From contig JALVXD010000154.1 of NCBI GenBank assembly GCA_027038295.1, positions 1 to 39,290 on the forward strand: 39,290 bases of DNA. The letters are read 5' to 3'. The position numbers and the translations under genes were made by a program. Positions 8,394 to 16,358 of this stretch are shown piece by piece (within the stretch, counting starts at the first letter, position 1; every line of letters starts with the position of its first letter). The notes under the pieces are model-generated. The model did no database searches. It saw only the letters and a program-made list of their open reading frames with translations, and had not been told where the DNA came from. This stretch comes from Campylobacteraceae bacterium (lineage in GTDB: Bacteria > Campylobacterota > Campylobacteria > Campylobacterales > Sulfurovaceae).

Positions 8394-8645
8394 TTAAACT
8401 TCTAATTCAAGTTGAGAGAATTTAAATTTTAATTCCTCTACCGTTTCAACGTTATCTGGGTCAGAAGCTATACAGTCTACAGGACAAACTGCTATACATT
8501 GAGGCTCATCATAATGTCCTACACACTCGGTACATCTGTCAGAATCTATAAGATATATAGGATCATTCTCTTCAATTGCTTCGTTAGGACACTCTTCTCT
8601 ACATGCGTCACACGCTATACATTCGTTTGCTATTATTAATGCCAT
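8394..8645 (-). CDS. 2[4Fe-4S] ferredoxin, YfhL/Chromatium type
   Basis: This 83-residue ferredoxin has two cluster motifs. The first is C9-x2-C12-x2-C15-x3-C19-P. The second has an eight-residue insertion, C38-x2-C41-x8-C50-x3-C54-P, plus an extra Cys58. The expanded second motif and the C-terminal helix (about residues 64-83) are the marks of the Chromatium vinosum/YfhL (Alvin-type) ferredoxins, which have a very low-potential cluster. It is a cytoplasmic electron carrier; its partner cannot be told from here. It sits about 100 bp downstream of the histidine kinase and just before ppx. Confidence 0.93.
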   Translation of the reverse strand: MALIIANECIACDACREECPNEAIEENDPIYLIDSDRCTECVGHYDEPQCIAVCPVDCIASDPDNVETVEELKFKFSQLELEV

Positions 8646-8745
8646 TTAATTACTCTCTTTATAATTTATTATTTATTCAGTTTTATATCTTATCCAAGCT
8701 TATAATATATTTAAAAAGTAGATTAATATGTAATATGATAAAAAA

Positions 8746-10053
8746 TTATTCCTTTAGTAAAAATCTGTTCAGAGGAAAACGTATACTTGCAATTGCTCCA
8801 GAAGCATCTTCTCTATTTTTTAAGTCAATATCTACACCCATTGATTGGGCTGCATTTTTGGCAAGGAAGAGTCCTAGTCCTGCACCAGTTGAATCTAAAG
8901 AGCGTTTAAACGGGGCAAAGAAGTCCTTGTCTGTATCTATTCCTGGTCCTTCATCAATAATTTCAATAATAAAGTAATCTTTATCTGTTCTTGTTTGTAG
9001 CGAAACAAGTCCCTGTTCTGGCGTAAAACGAAGGGCATTTTGAATAAAATTTCTAAAAATCTGCATAAAGAGTAGTTCTTGTAGATTTATTATAAAATGA
9101 GGAATTGAGAAATTATAAATAAAGTTTCTATTTTGAGATTGAGCCAATAGTTCATACTCTTCACATTTGGTTGCCATAAGTTGTATGAGGTTCATTCGTT
9201 TTGGTTTCTCAAATTGAGCACCTTCTGCACGACCATACTCTAAGATATTATGAATCATAGCATTTAAAGTATCAATAGAGTCTATGTTTTGTTGTAGGGT
9301 CTCTCTAATTTTATCTTGTTTTTTATATTTCATGAGCGTAATTTGATTTTTAAGACGCATCACGGCTAAAGGAGTTTTTAGTTCATGTGCTGTTCCTACA
9401 TATAGCTCTTTTCTGTAGTTAATAAAGGTTTGTATCTTAGTAAGCAAACGGTTAAAAGAGGTAGCAAAATTTTCAAACTCTTCAGGTAGTTCATGAATTT
9501 TAATAGGCTTTAGCATACTCTCATTCATATCTGAAAACTTATTACTTAATAGACGTAGGGGCTTCATAAATCTATCTGATAAAATAGTAGAGTAGTACAA
9601 TACTAAAAAGAAGCCAATTAAGAATAAAATAGATATCATGTAGTACATGTTATTAATTAAATATGTCTCATGTTCAATATTTCGTTTAACACTTAAATAA
9701 GTGTGACCATGTTTACTATAGGGTAAGATAAGTTCGAAAAACTCTTTACCATCTTCTTTATAAGCATCTATTGTATCGTCTTGTTTATTGAGAGCATAGT
9801 CTGTAAACATATGAATTTTATATTCAGATACATTTTCTAAAGAGGTGAAATTAAATTTTTCATCATAATCTTGTTGAGATGTATAGGTATGTATTATGTA
9901 GTTTGCATGAGTTTTCATCTCATTTTTGATATTTTCTTTGAGTGTGTGTGAAAAGTAGATGGTAATTACAACTATGGGTACTATGAGCAGTACTGTCATA
10001 GAGACAGCAAGCTCAAAGATGAAGCGATCTTTTAAGCTCCTTTTGGAAAGCAA
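8746..10053 (-). CDS. Sensor histidine kinase
   Basis: This 435-residue membrane kinase has TM1 at about 17-35, a periplasmic sensing region of roughly 100 residues, TM2 at about 137-155, a HAMP-like linker, and a dimerisation/phosphoacceptor helix with His223 in AHELKTPLAVMR. A HATPase domain follows, with N-box QIFRNFIQNALRF, G1 DEGPGID and G2 GAGLGLFLAK. All catalytic boxes are present. The start is TTG at 10053, within the end of the regulator gene (22-bp overlap), preceded by an AGAAGAAGAGG ribosome binding site. The overlap implies translational coupling with the HsrA/CosR-like regulator, which is the natural phosphorylation partner. The sensed signal is unknown; the general layout resembles ArsS-like kinases of Campylobacterales. 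Confidence 0.92.
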   Translation of the reverse strand: MLSKRSLKDRFIFELAVSMTVLLIVPIVVITIYFSHTLKENIKNEMKTHANYIIHTYTSQQDYDEKFNFTSLENVSEYKIHMFTDYALNKQDDTIDAYKEDGKEFFELILPYSKHGHTYLSVKRNIEHETYLINNMYYMISILFLIGFFLVLYYSTILSDRFMKPLRLLSNKFSDMNESMLKPIKIHELPEEFENFATSFNRLLTKIQTFINYRKELYVGTAHELKTPLAVMRLKNQITLMKYKKQDKIRETLQQNIDSIDTLNAMIHNILEYGRAEGAQFEKPKRMNLIQLMATKCEEYELLAQSQNRNFIYNFSIPHFIINLQELLFMQIFRNFIQNALRFTPEQGLVSLQTRTDKDYFIIEIIDEGPGIDTDKDFFAPFKRSLDSTGAGLGLFLAKNAAQSMGVDIDLKNREDASGAIASIRFPLNRFLLKE

Positions 10054-10703
10054 AATCTGTAACCTCTTCTTCTAACAGTTTCAATAGTTGTAATGTTTAA
10101 TGGTTTATCCATTTTTTGTCTAATTTGGTTAATCGCAACTTCAATAACGTTTGGTGTTACCAACTCTGGCTCTTCCCAAATAGCATCAAGTAACTGCTCT
10201 TTTGAGACAATCTGATCTTTATGCATAGCTAAGTGTGTAAGCACTTCAAAAGGTTTACCTTTTAGTTCAATTTCAGCACCTTCATAGATAATTTTTTCCT
10301 CTTCAGGATTAATAATAAGATCATCAACTTCAATAATATTTGACCCACCAAAACGTAATTTAGCTTCAATACGTGTTGTTAGAATCTCAAAGTCAAAAGG
10401 TTTTCTAATGTAATCATCTGCTCCAGCTTTAAGTGCTTCGATTTCACTGTCTCTATCGTCTCTTGCAGAGAGAATAATAACAGCAGTTTTAGGTGCTTTT
10501 GCTTTAAGTTTCGTAATCATGTCTATTCCATTACCATCTGGTAGCATCCAGTCAAGTAATACTAAATCATAATTTCTAATACCTAAATAGTACTCACCAT
10601 CTTTAATGTTCCCTGCTACATCATTTTGATAGCCAAACTCTTTAAGACCATCAGACAGCGTTTTGCTTAATGTTACTTCATCTTCTATAATTAAAATTCT
10701 CAT
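10032..10703 (-). CDS. OmpR-family response regulator, HsrA/CosR-like
   Basis: From ATG 10703 (before MRILIIEDE) this is a 223-residue regulator; an in-frame start further upstream at 10763 would add a non-homologous tail. The receiver domain is fully canonical: acidic pair Glu7-Asp8-Glu9, phospho-acceptor Asp51 in LVLLDWMLPDG, Ser79 in ILSARDD and Lys101 in IRKPFD. The C-terminal winged helix runs GKPFEVLTHLAMHKDQIVSK, then LLDAIWEEPE, TPNVIEVAINQIRQKMDKP and ETVRRRGYRFCFPK. As I recall it, this is nearly residue-for-residue the DNA-binding domain of Helicobacter HsrA (HP1043) and Campylobacter CosR. Those are orphan regulators lacking the Asp, whereas this one keeps it and has a kinase gene beside it. 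Confidence 0.93.
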   Translation of the reverse strand: MRILIIEDEVTLSKTLSDGLKEFGYQNDVAGNIKDGEYYLGIRNYDLVLLDWMLPDGNGIDMITKLKAKAPKTAVIILSARDDRDSEIEALKAGADDYIRKPFDFEILTTRIEAKLRFGGSNIIEVDDLIINPEEEKIIYEGAEIELKGKPFEVLTHLAMHKDQIVSKEQLLDAIWEEPELVTPNVIEVAINQIRQKMDKPLNITTIETVRRRGYRFCFPKGA

Positions 10704-10742
10704 AATATTGGAAGTTCCTTCTTGTTGTATTTTTTTTTTAAT

Positions 10743-10773
10743 ATTATAACACAAAAAACTCATACTTTAAAGT
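10743..10773 (-). promoter_or_regulatory. Promoter and candidate autoregulatory palindrome of the regulator gene
   Basis: On the minus strand, TATAAT (10743-10748) lies 40 bp before the regulator ATG. A perfect 10-bp palindrome ACTTTAAAGT (10764-10773) covers the place where a -35 box would be, and no good -35 hexamer is seen. This suggests regulated or autoregulated initiation. No binding data can be read from sequence. Confidence 0.5.
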
Positions 10774-10857
10774 TTTTTTAAACAATTATTGATAATTTAT
10801 AAAAATATTAACTGTTTTTTATTATTTTCATATGTTTTGAATAGTTTATTAACCTTT

Positions 10858-11184
10858 TTATATGTTTTTTTTTAAAGAAAGGGATACTTGTGCATTAGAA
10901 ATGATATTGGGTTTGGTGATTTTAAGGTTTATTTTTTTGATTTGAGTATATGTTTTGAGGAGTTTGCTCGTTATATGCTTAAGCGCATCTTCTAATAGTT
11001 GATATTTATTTTTAATGAGTTGCTTCTCTATCAAATTAATTACTTCAGCATAATTAATAAAATCACTATCTTTGTAGTAATAATCTATAGTTGCATCTAC
11101 AATAACATCTTGAGGCGTAATACGCTCAAAATCTAAAATACCAATAATAGTAGAAAGTTTTAATTCGCTTATATGTATAGTCAT
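10858..11184 (-). CDS. folB: Dihydroneopterin aldolase family protein
   Basis: FolB converts 7,8-dihydroneopterin to 6-hydroxymethyl-dihydropterin and glycolaldehyde in folate synthesis. From ATG 11184 the protein is 108 residues, opening MTIHISELKLSTIIGILDFER. The GI-x-D-x-ER pattern, FINYAEV and LLEDALKHI match the family, including the conserved Tyr of the NYAEV segment and the Glu of the EDA turn. The family normally starts about 12 residues before GI-x-D, which favours this ATG. An alternative TTG at 11217 would overlap plsY by 8 bp and has a better Shine-Dalgarno (AGAAGAG), so the start is uncertain. Co-directional with plsY and probably in one transcript. Confidence 0.8.
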   Translation of the reverse strand: MTIHISELKLSTIIGILDFERITPQDVIVDATIDYYYKDSDFINYAEVINLIEKQLIKNKYQLLEDALKHITSKLLKTYTQIKKINLKITKPNIISNAQVSLSLKKNI

Positions 11185-11209
11185 GTAGATGCTATCATCT
11201 GAACAGATA

Positions 11210-11836
11210 TTAGACAATTTGTTTCTCTTCTTTTTTGAAAACTCTTATTATGTTAGGGATATGTTTGTAGAAAATTGTAAAAGCAATAATCCAAATAGGA
11301 GTATGGGTATGAATATCTGGCATATCAGGGTATAAGAGATGAGAAGCAATTAAAAGAACAATAAGTCCAACAAGTGAAGAGAGAGAAGAGATTTTAAGTA
11401 CTTTTCCAGCTATAAACCATGCAACAATAGCAATAATAGCAGGAATAGGAATTAAAACTAACAGTACACCAAAACCAGTGGCAACACCTTTTCCCCCTTC
11501 AAAACCTAAAAAGATACTATAGCAATGACCCAAAACACTTAAGACAGCAATGGTCCATAAAACTGAAGGCTCTGCACCTAATGCCATGGCAATAAGAAGA
11601 ACAATTGCACCTTTAGTTGCATCGAGTACAAATGTTGCAATGGTGAGCTTTTTAGCTAACTCTGGAGCTTTTTCCTTTAGTACTCTAAGTACATTGGTTG
11701 CCCCAATATTTCCACTACCTTCTTTACGAACATCTACCCCAGCAAATACTTTTGCTAAGATAAATCCAAAGGGAATAGCAGACAAAAGATAGGCAGCCAA
11801 GTAAAGTAAAACGTTTTGATTAAATAAAAAATCCAT
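11210..11836 (-). CDS. plsY: Acyl-phosphate:glycerol-3-phosphate acyltransferase
   Basis: PlsY transfers an acyl group from acyl-phosphate to glycerol-3-phosphate, giving lysophosphatidate in the inner membrane. The 208-residue protein has about five hydrophobic segments and the three family motifs: SGNIGATNVLR (motif 1), GHCYSIFLGFEGGKGVATG (motif 2) and a later hydrophobic motif 3 region. ATG 11836 was chosen because GGAGA lies 5 nt upstream and the membrane segment begins at once (MDFLFNQNVLLYLAAYLLSA); the in-frame start at 11869 would add 11 unrelated residues. It is divergent from nadA with 89 bp between the two start codons. Confidence 0.95.
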   Translation of the reverse strand: MDFLFNQNVLLYLAAYLLSAIPFGFILAKVFAGVDVRKEGSGNIGATNVLRVLKEKAPELAKKLTIATFVLDATKGAIVLLIAMALGAEPSVLWTIAVLSVLGHCYSIFLGFEGGKGVATGFGVLLVLIPIPAIIAIVAWFIAGKVLKISSLSSLVGLIVLLIASHLLYPDMPDIHTHTPIWIIAFTIFYKHIPNIIRVFKKEEKQIV

Positions 11837-11925
11837 AAAATCTCCATAATATGTGAATGATTGTCGCAATTTTAACTAAAAATATGGTATTTTTTCCTAA
11901 ATTATTAATAAGCAGGGCATAAAAT

Positions 11926-12921
11926 ATGAGTATAGATTATAAAAAAGAAATAGAAAGATTAAAAGAAAAACTGCCTGTGACAGTCGTAGGACACTATTAT
12001 CAGCGTGATGAAGTGTTTGAAATGGCAGACATTACAGGAGACAGCTTAGAGTTGGCTAGAAAATGTAAAGCCGATAATAACCCATGGGTGGTTTTTTGTG
12101 GAGTAGGGTTTATGGGACAGAGTGTAAAAGTTATTGCTCCTGAAAAACGTGTACTTATGCCTAAAATTGCTTGTTGTGCTATGGCACGTATGATAGATGG
12201 CTCTTATTTTGATGACTCTGTAAACTATATGGTAGAGAGAGGTATTTCAAAAGAGAATATTTTACCTATTACTTATATTAACTCCGATGCAACAGTAAAA
12301 GCAAAAGTAGGTGAGATGGGTGGTATGGTCTGTACTTCATCAAATGCTTATAAAATTATAGAGAAGGGTTTAGAGTCTGGGAAAAAGATTCTTTTTGTTC
12401 CCGACAGATGTTTAGGGCAAAATTTTGCCAACTCTATGGGATTAAAATCTTGTATTATAGGCGAGGGTGAGTGTGATCCAAAAGAGGCAGATGTTATCTG
12501 TTTTAATGGTTTTTGTTCGGTTCACCAACTCTTTACTCTTGATGACATAGAGTTTTATAGAGAGAAGTACCCTGACATTAAGATAGCTGTTCACCCAGAG
12601 TGTGACCCTAAAATAGTAGAAGCTGCTGATTTTTCTGGTTCTACCTCTCAGCTTATTAAGTATGTAAATGACTTAGACCCCGAACAAAAAGTAGCCGTGG
12701 GAACAGAGTATAACTTAGTAAACAGAATGCGTCAGGGAAATACTTATGTACTTTCGTCTACTAAACCAGAGTGTCCAACCATGAATGAGACTACTTTAGA
12801 AGATTTGTATTTAACACTAAAGTCTATAGAAGATGAAAAGCCTATAAACGAGATAGTTGTTGATGAGCATACGGTTAAGTATGCTAACTTAGCACTTGAG
12901 AGAATGTTAGCAATTAACTAA
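11926..12921 (+). CDS. nadA: Quinolinate synthase A
   Basis: NadA condenses iminoaspartate with dihydroxyacetone phosphate to quinolinate, using a [4Fe-4S] cluster, in NAD synthesis. The 331-residue protein shows the family blocks: VVGHYYQRDEVFEMAD near the N-terminus, VVFCGVGFMGQSVK, the cluster cysteine region in ACCAMA, MVCTSSNA, LFVPDRCLGQN, HPECDP with its conserved Cys, GSTSQLIKYV and a C-terminal CPTMNETTLEDL with the third cluster Cys. Length is normal. nadB is not in the window. Its last 8 bp overlap the end of ispE on the other strand. Confidence 0.96.
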   Translation: MSIDYKKEIERLKEKLPVTVVGHYYQRDEVFEMADITGDSLELARKCKADNNPWVVFCGVGFMGQSVKVIAPEKRVLMPKIACCAMARMIDGSYFDDSVNYMVERGISKENILPITYINSDATVKAKVGEMGGMVCTSSNAYKIIEKGLESGKKILFVPDRCLGQNFANSMGLKSCIIGEGECDPKEADVICFNGFCSVHQLFTLDDIEFYREKYPDIKIAVHPECDPKIVEAADFSGSTSQLIKYVNDLDPEQKVAVGTEYNLVNRMRQGNTYVLSSTKPECPTMNETTLEDLYLTLKSIEDEKPINEIVVDEHTVKYANLALERMLAIN

Positions 12922-13663
12922 TCTTAAAAAAGGTGCTTCCACTTCCTGAGAAGTACCATCCCTCTTTGGCAACATCTTTTAATTCAGGATAAGCAACTAA
13001 AGAGGCTTTATATAAATCATTAGCTTCTACTGCATCGACTTTTTCTAAAACCTCTTTAGAGGATAAATTCTCCCAGCCTTTAAAACTATCAAGATTGATA
13101 TCATCAAATAAATTTTGTTTAAAAGTCTTATAAACCAAAGGGGTATCACAATGAATATTGGGGGTGTAGAGGTCTATTTTAAAAGGCTCTTCACCTTTGA
13201 ACTCTTCTACAACTTCTCCAAAGCCTGAAACATTTGCAGTATCATAGTTATAGACAAAGAAAGGAATGTCTGCCCCTACAGTCGAACCTATTTGGGCAAG
13301 GGTAGGGGTGTCAATATTAAGTTCCCATACTTTGTTAAAAAGACGCATAAATGCAGCAGCATCAGAGCTTCCACCTCCTAGACCAGCACCAGATGGGATG
13401 TTTTTTTCTACTACTATTTTATGGTATTTAAAAAAATCTGTCTCTATATTCATGGCTAGAAAAGCTTGGTATATGGTGTTTTCCTCTACAGGTACATCAC
13501 CACAACCCTCTATAGTAAAAGTTTTAAATTCACCAGCTACAAATGAGATGGTATCATAGAGCTGAGGAACTTTAATAAACCTAGATAGTAGAGTATGATA
13601 GCCATCTTTATGTCCTGTTATTTTTAAAAAAGTATTTATTTTTGCGTAAGCTTTTATTTGCAT
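12914..13663 (-). CDS. ispE: 4-diphosphocytidyl-2-C-methyl-D-erythritol kinase
   Basis: IspE phosphorylates CDP-methylerythritol in the MEP isoprenoid pathway. The 249-residue GHMP kinase starts AYAKINTFLKITGHKDGYH (substrate-binding Lys/Asn region) and has the ATP loop PSGAGLGGGSSDAAAF (motif 2). The third GHMP motif is in the C-terminal WYFSGSGSTFFKI. It is slightly shorter than E. coli IspE but in the range of Campylobacterota homologues. It is convergent with nadA (8-bp overlap) and divergent from the fusion gene at 13902 across a 238-bp AT-rich gap. Confidence 0.94.
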   Translation of the reverse strand: MQIKAYAKINTFLKITGHKDGYHTLLSRFIKVPQLYDTISFVAGEFKTFTIEGCGDVPVEENTIYQAFLAMNIETDFFKYHKIVVEKNIPSGAGLGGGSSDAAAFMRLFNKVWELNIDTPTLAQIGSTVGADIPFFVYNYDTANVSGFGEVVEEFKGEEPFKIDLYTPNIHCDTPLVYKTFKQNLFDDINLDSFKGWENLSSKEVLEKVDAVEANDLYKASLVAYPELKDVAKEGWYFSGSGSTFFKIS

Positions 13664-13822
13664 ATTAGTCCTTAGTATAATATTAAATTAACCAAATGAT
13701 ACAATAAATTTGTAACTTTCTACTACATAAAAGTTTATAGCTTTTAGTTAGAGAATTTTATTAAATTTTTTTAAATCATAATAAAATATGTGTATATTAG
13801 CACCATTTAGCTTTTAAGAAAG

Positions 13823-13852
13823 TTGCTATTTTAGTAATTCCTCTTATATAAT
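13823..13852 (+). promoter_or_regulatory. Candidate promoter of the cytidylyltransferase/aminotransferase/LicD operon
   Basis: TTGCTA (13823-13828) and TATAAT (13847-13852) are separated by 18 bp, about 50 bp before the GTG start. The rest of the 238-bp gap (13664-13901) is AT-rich with no gene that I can support. Confidence 0.5.
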
Positions 13853-13901
13853 ATATGTTATTAGTAATAATAATAATTATAGACAAAACGGGGAATTATA
13901 A

Positions 13902-15278
13902 GTGAAAAATAAAAAAACAATAATTACATATGGAACATATGATATGTTGCATGTAGGACATATGAATTTGCTCAAACGTGCAAAAGCATTGGGAGACTAC
14001 CTTATTGTAGGGGTAACAGATGAGAACTATGACCGTTCAAGAGGTAAACTTAATGTTGTTGAGAGTACTAAAAAACGGGTTAAAGCGATTGAAGCTTTAG
14101 ATTTTGTAGATAAAGTCATTGTTGAGAAACATAAAAACCAAAAAGCAGAAGATATGGTTAAATATGATGTTGATATCTTTGCTATTGGTGATGATTGGGT
14201 TGGTTACTTTGATTATTTGAATGAATATACCCATGTTGAGTACTTGGCTAGAACAGAAGGAATTTCAAGTACTAAACTGCGTCAAGAGAACTTTGATACT
14301 ATTAAAATGGGATTGGTGGGTTTAGGAAAAGATACACAAGCTTTTATTGATGAGTCAAAATTTGTCTCAAATGTTAAAGTCAATCGTATCTTCTCCCAAG
14401 ATTTTTTAGCTGTAAAGGCTTTTACTAAAGACAATGAGCTTATTAAATATGGTCATGACAACTATGAAGAGTTTTTAGACAGTACCATTCAAGCTGTCTA
14501 TATAGATACCCAACTAGGAGAGCATTACCATTGTATTAAAAAAGCTCTCTTAGCAGGTAAACATGTGCTTTGTGAAAACCCTATTGCTTTAGAAAAAGAT
14601 GAGCTAAAAGAGTTACTTTCTATAGCTAAAAAAGAGAAAAAGCTACTTCTTTCTGCTGTTAAGACAGCCTTTTTACCTGCTTTTAATCAACTCTTTAAAG
14701 AGTTAGAATCTGGAGTAATTGGTGAAGTTAAGGAAGTTCGTGCCACAAGAACAACACTCTATAAAGAGAAACACTACTCTGAAAGTTTCATCCAACAAGG
14801 TGCAACCAATATTCTCTCCTCTTATACCTCTTTACTTGTCAATAAAGTACTTGGAAAACCAAAAAGTATCACCTTTTTTCCACAAGAGGAGAGTGGTTAT
14901 GACATTAATAATCTTATTGTCACCAAGCATAAAAATGGAGCGTTAGGTATTGCTAATGTTGCTGTAGGTATGAAATCTGAGGGCGATGCAGTTATCTCAG
15001 GAACAAAAGGATATGTTTATATTCCTGCTCCATGGTGGTTAACCAAAAAATTTGAAGTACGTTTTGAAGATACCCATAAAACATTAACCTTTAATTATGA
15101 ATTTGAAGGGTGTGGACTACGTTATATGATAGCAGAGTTTACCTCTTTAATTCAAAGAGGAAAGAACAAATCTAAAATGCTTACACCAGCAGATATCGTA
15201 GGTATTAACCGAGTGCTTTTAGAGTACAACGATAGTAAAAAAACAAAAAATAAAATAAAAACCAAAAAGGAAAAATAG
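13902..15278 (+). CDS. Fusion: TagD-like cytidylyltransferase + Gfo/Idh/MocA-type oxidoreductase
   Basis: This 458-residue protein has two domains. Residues 1-130 are a glycerol-3-phosphate cytidylyltransferase (TagD/GCT)-like nucleotidyltransferase: GTYDMLHVGH with HxGH at 17-20, FAIGDDWVG at about 93-101 and RTEGISST at 117-124, all CTP-binding motifs. Residues 135-450 are a Gfo/Idh/MocA-type oxidoreductase: Rossmann loop GLVGLG at 137-142, AGKHVLCENP with the CEKP-like motif at 224-227, and a C-terminal beta-sheet domain. The tail is Lys-rich. The start is GTG. The aminotransferase gene begins at the base after its stop, so the two are translationally coupled. The likely role is making a CDP-linked alcohol and oxidising either it or its precursor; the substrate is not known. 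Confidence 0.88.
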   Translation: MKNKKTIITYGTYDMLHVGHMNLLKRAKALGDYLIVGVTDENYDRSRGKLNVVESTKKRVKAIEALDFVDKVIVEKHKNQKAEDMVKYDVDIFAIGDDWVGYFDYLNEYTHVEYLARTEGISSTKLRQENFDTIKMGLVGLGKDTQAFIDESKFVSNVKVNRIFSQDFLAVKAFTKDNELIKYGHDNYEEFLDSTIQAVYIDTQLGEHYHCIKKALLAGKHVLCENPIALEKDELKELLSIAKKEKKLLLSAVKTAFLPAFNQLFKELESGVIGEVKEVRATRTTLYKEKHYSESFIQQGATNILSSYTSLLVNKVLGKPKSITFFPQEESGYDINNLIVTKHKNGALGIANVAVGMKSEGDAVISGTKGYVYIPAPWWLTKKFEVRFEDTHKTLTFNYEFEGCGLRYMIAEFTSLIQRGKNKSKMLTPADIVGINRVLLEYNDSKKTKNKIKTKKEK

Positions 15279-16358
15279 ATGATATATGAAGATTATTACA
15301 TCTTTACCCCAGGTCCTGTAAAGATGAGCGATGAGATTTTAGAAGTAGGGGCAAAGCAGACTCCTTATTTTAGAAACTGTGAGTTTTCAGATGTAACGTA
15401 TGCTTGTGAAAAAGGGCTTATAGAGATGGTCAATGCTCCAGAGGGTTCAAAAGTTATCTTCTTGACAGCTTCAGGAACAGCAGGTATGGAGTCGGTAGTG
15501 ATGAACCTCTTAACAAAAGATGACAATGCTTTAGTGGTTCATGGTGGTGGTTTTGGAGGTCGCTTTGTAGATATTTGTGATGTTCATGCTGTGCCTCATA
15601 CTGATTTTAAAGTAAAAGATACTAATCTTCATGATATTGAAGCATTAGCTCCAAAAGAGAACTATACTTCTCTTATTGTCAATGCTCATGAGACCTCTGT
15701 TGGTCATCTTTATGATTTAGACGCTATGGGAGCTTATGCTAAAAAGAACGATTTACTATTTATAGTTGATGCTATCTCTATGTTAGTTACAGATCCTGTA
15801 GATATGCAAAGTTCTAATATAGATGTAGTCATTGCAAGTTCTCAAAAAGGTCTAGCACTCCCTCCAGGTCTTACCATGGTAGTTTTAGCTCCAAGAGCTT
15901 TAGAGAAAGTTCAAGATGTTCAGAGTCTTTACTTTAACTTCAAAGACTACTTACGTAATGGTGAACGAGGACAAACTCCTTACACACCTGCTGTGACCAT
16001 TATGTTACAACTCGAAGCCAGACTCAACCAAATCAAGCGAAGAGGTGGAGTGCAACAGAGCATAAAACGGGCTAAAGATATTGCTGAGTACTTTAGAGCA
16101 GAGATAAAAGGCTTACCTCTAAAAGAGTACACTCCATTTATGCCAAATGCCATGACCACACTTACCCCAACCGATGGAAAGTCTGCCATGGACATTGTAA
16201 ACGGTTTAGAAGATGGCTACAAAGTAATGGTCTGTCCAAATGGTGGAGCAGAGCGTGATATTATCTTTAGAGTCTCACACATGGGAGACATGACTAGAGC
16301 CTATACCGATGTGCTAATTGATGCACTCTATGATTACTATGGAATGAAGAGAGCATAA
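15279..16358 (+). CDS. Class V PLP-dependent aminotransferase (AEP/alanine-glyoxylate aminotransferase-like)
   Basis: This 359-residue fold-type I PLP enzyme opens IFTPGPVKMSDEIL, the pattern of PhnW (2-aminoethylphosphonate transaminase) and alanine:glyoxylate aminotransferases. The PLP phosphate/ring region TASGTAGMESVV is at about 63-74, Asp164 lies in IVDAISM, and the Schiff-base lysine is Lys190 in SSQKGLALPPG. It has a good Shine-Dalgarno AAGGA before its ATG, inside the end of the upstream gene. Position between a CTP-using oxidoreductase fusion and a LicD transferase suggests it aminates a keto group on the small molecule that is CDP-activated. No phosphonate genes (pepM, ppd) are in the window, so true AEP metabolism is not supported. 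Confidence 0.88.
   Translation: MIYEDYYIFTPGPVKMSDEILEVGAKQTPYFRNCEFSDVTYACEKGLIEMVNAPEGSKVIFLTASGTAGMESVVMNLLTKDDNALVVHGGGFGGRFVDICDVHAVPHTDFKVKDTNLHDIEALAPKENYTSLIVNAHETSVGHLYDLDAMGAYAKKNDLLFIVDAISMLVTDPVDMQSSNIDVVIASSQKGLALPPGLTMVVLAPRALEKVQDVQSLYFNFKDYLRNGERGQTPYTPAVTIMLQLEARLNQIKRRGGVQQSIKRAKDIAEYFRAEIKGLPLKEYTPFMPNAMTTLTPTDGKSAMDIVNGLEDGYKVMVCPNGGAERDIIFRVSHMGDMTRAYTDVLIDALYDYYGMKRA

Noticed and set aside
8603-8977. A 124-residue open frame on the plus strand over the ferredoxin start and kinase end
   Set aside because: It overlaps the histidine kinase HATPase region antisense and the ferredoxin gene; both real genes have strong family motifs.
10704-10763. N-terminal extension of the response regulator to 10763
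   Set aside because: The added residues do not resemble any receiver domain; MRILIIEDE at 10703 is the standard start, and the extension covers the promoter-like TATAAT.
11837-11869. N-terminal extension of plsY to 11869
   Set aside because: The ATG at 11836 has a good Shine-Dalgarno and begins directly with the first membrane helix.
13664-13901. A riboswitch or small RNA in the gap before the cytidylyltransferase gene
   Set aside because: The region is AT-rich with no clear conserved hairpin set; only a promoter can be supported.
15279-16358. Identification of the aminotransferase as a phosphonate (PhnW) enzyme
   Set aside because: No pepM, ppd or phosphonate genes accompany it; only the general family resemblance is supported.
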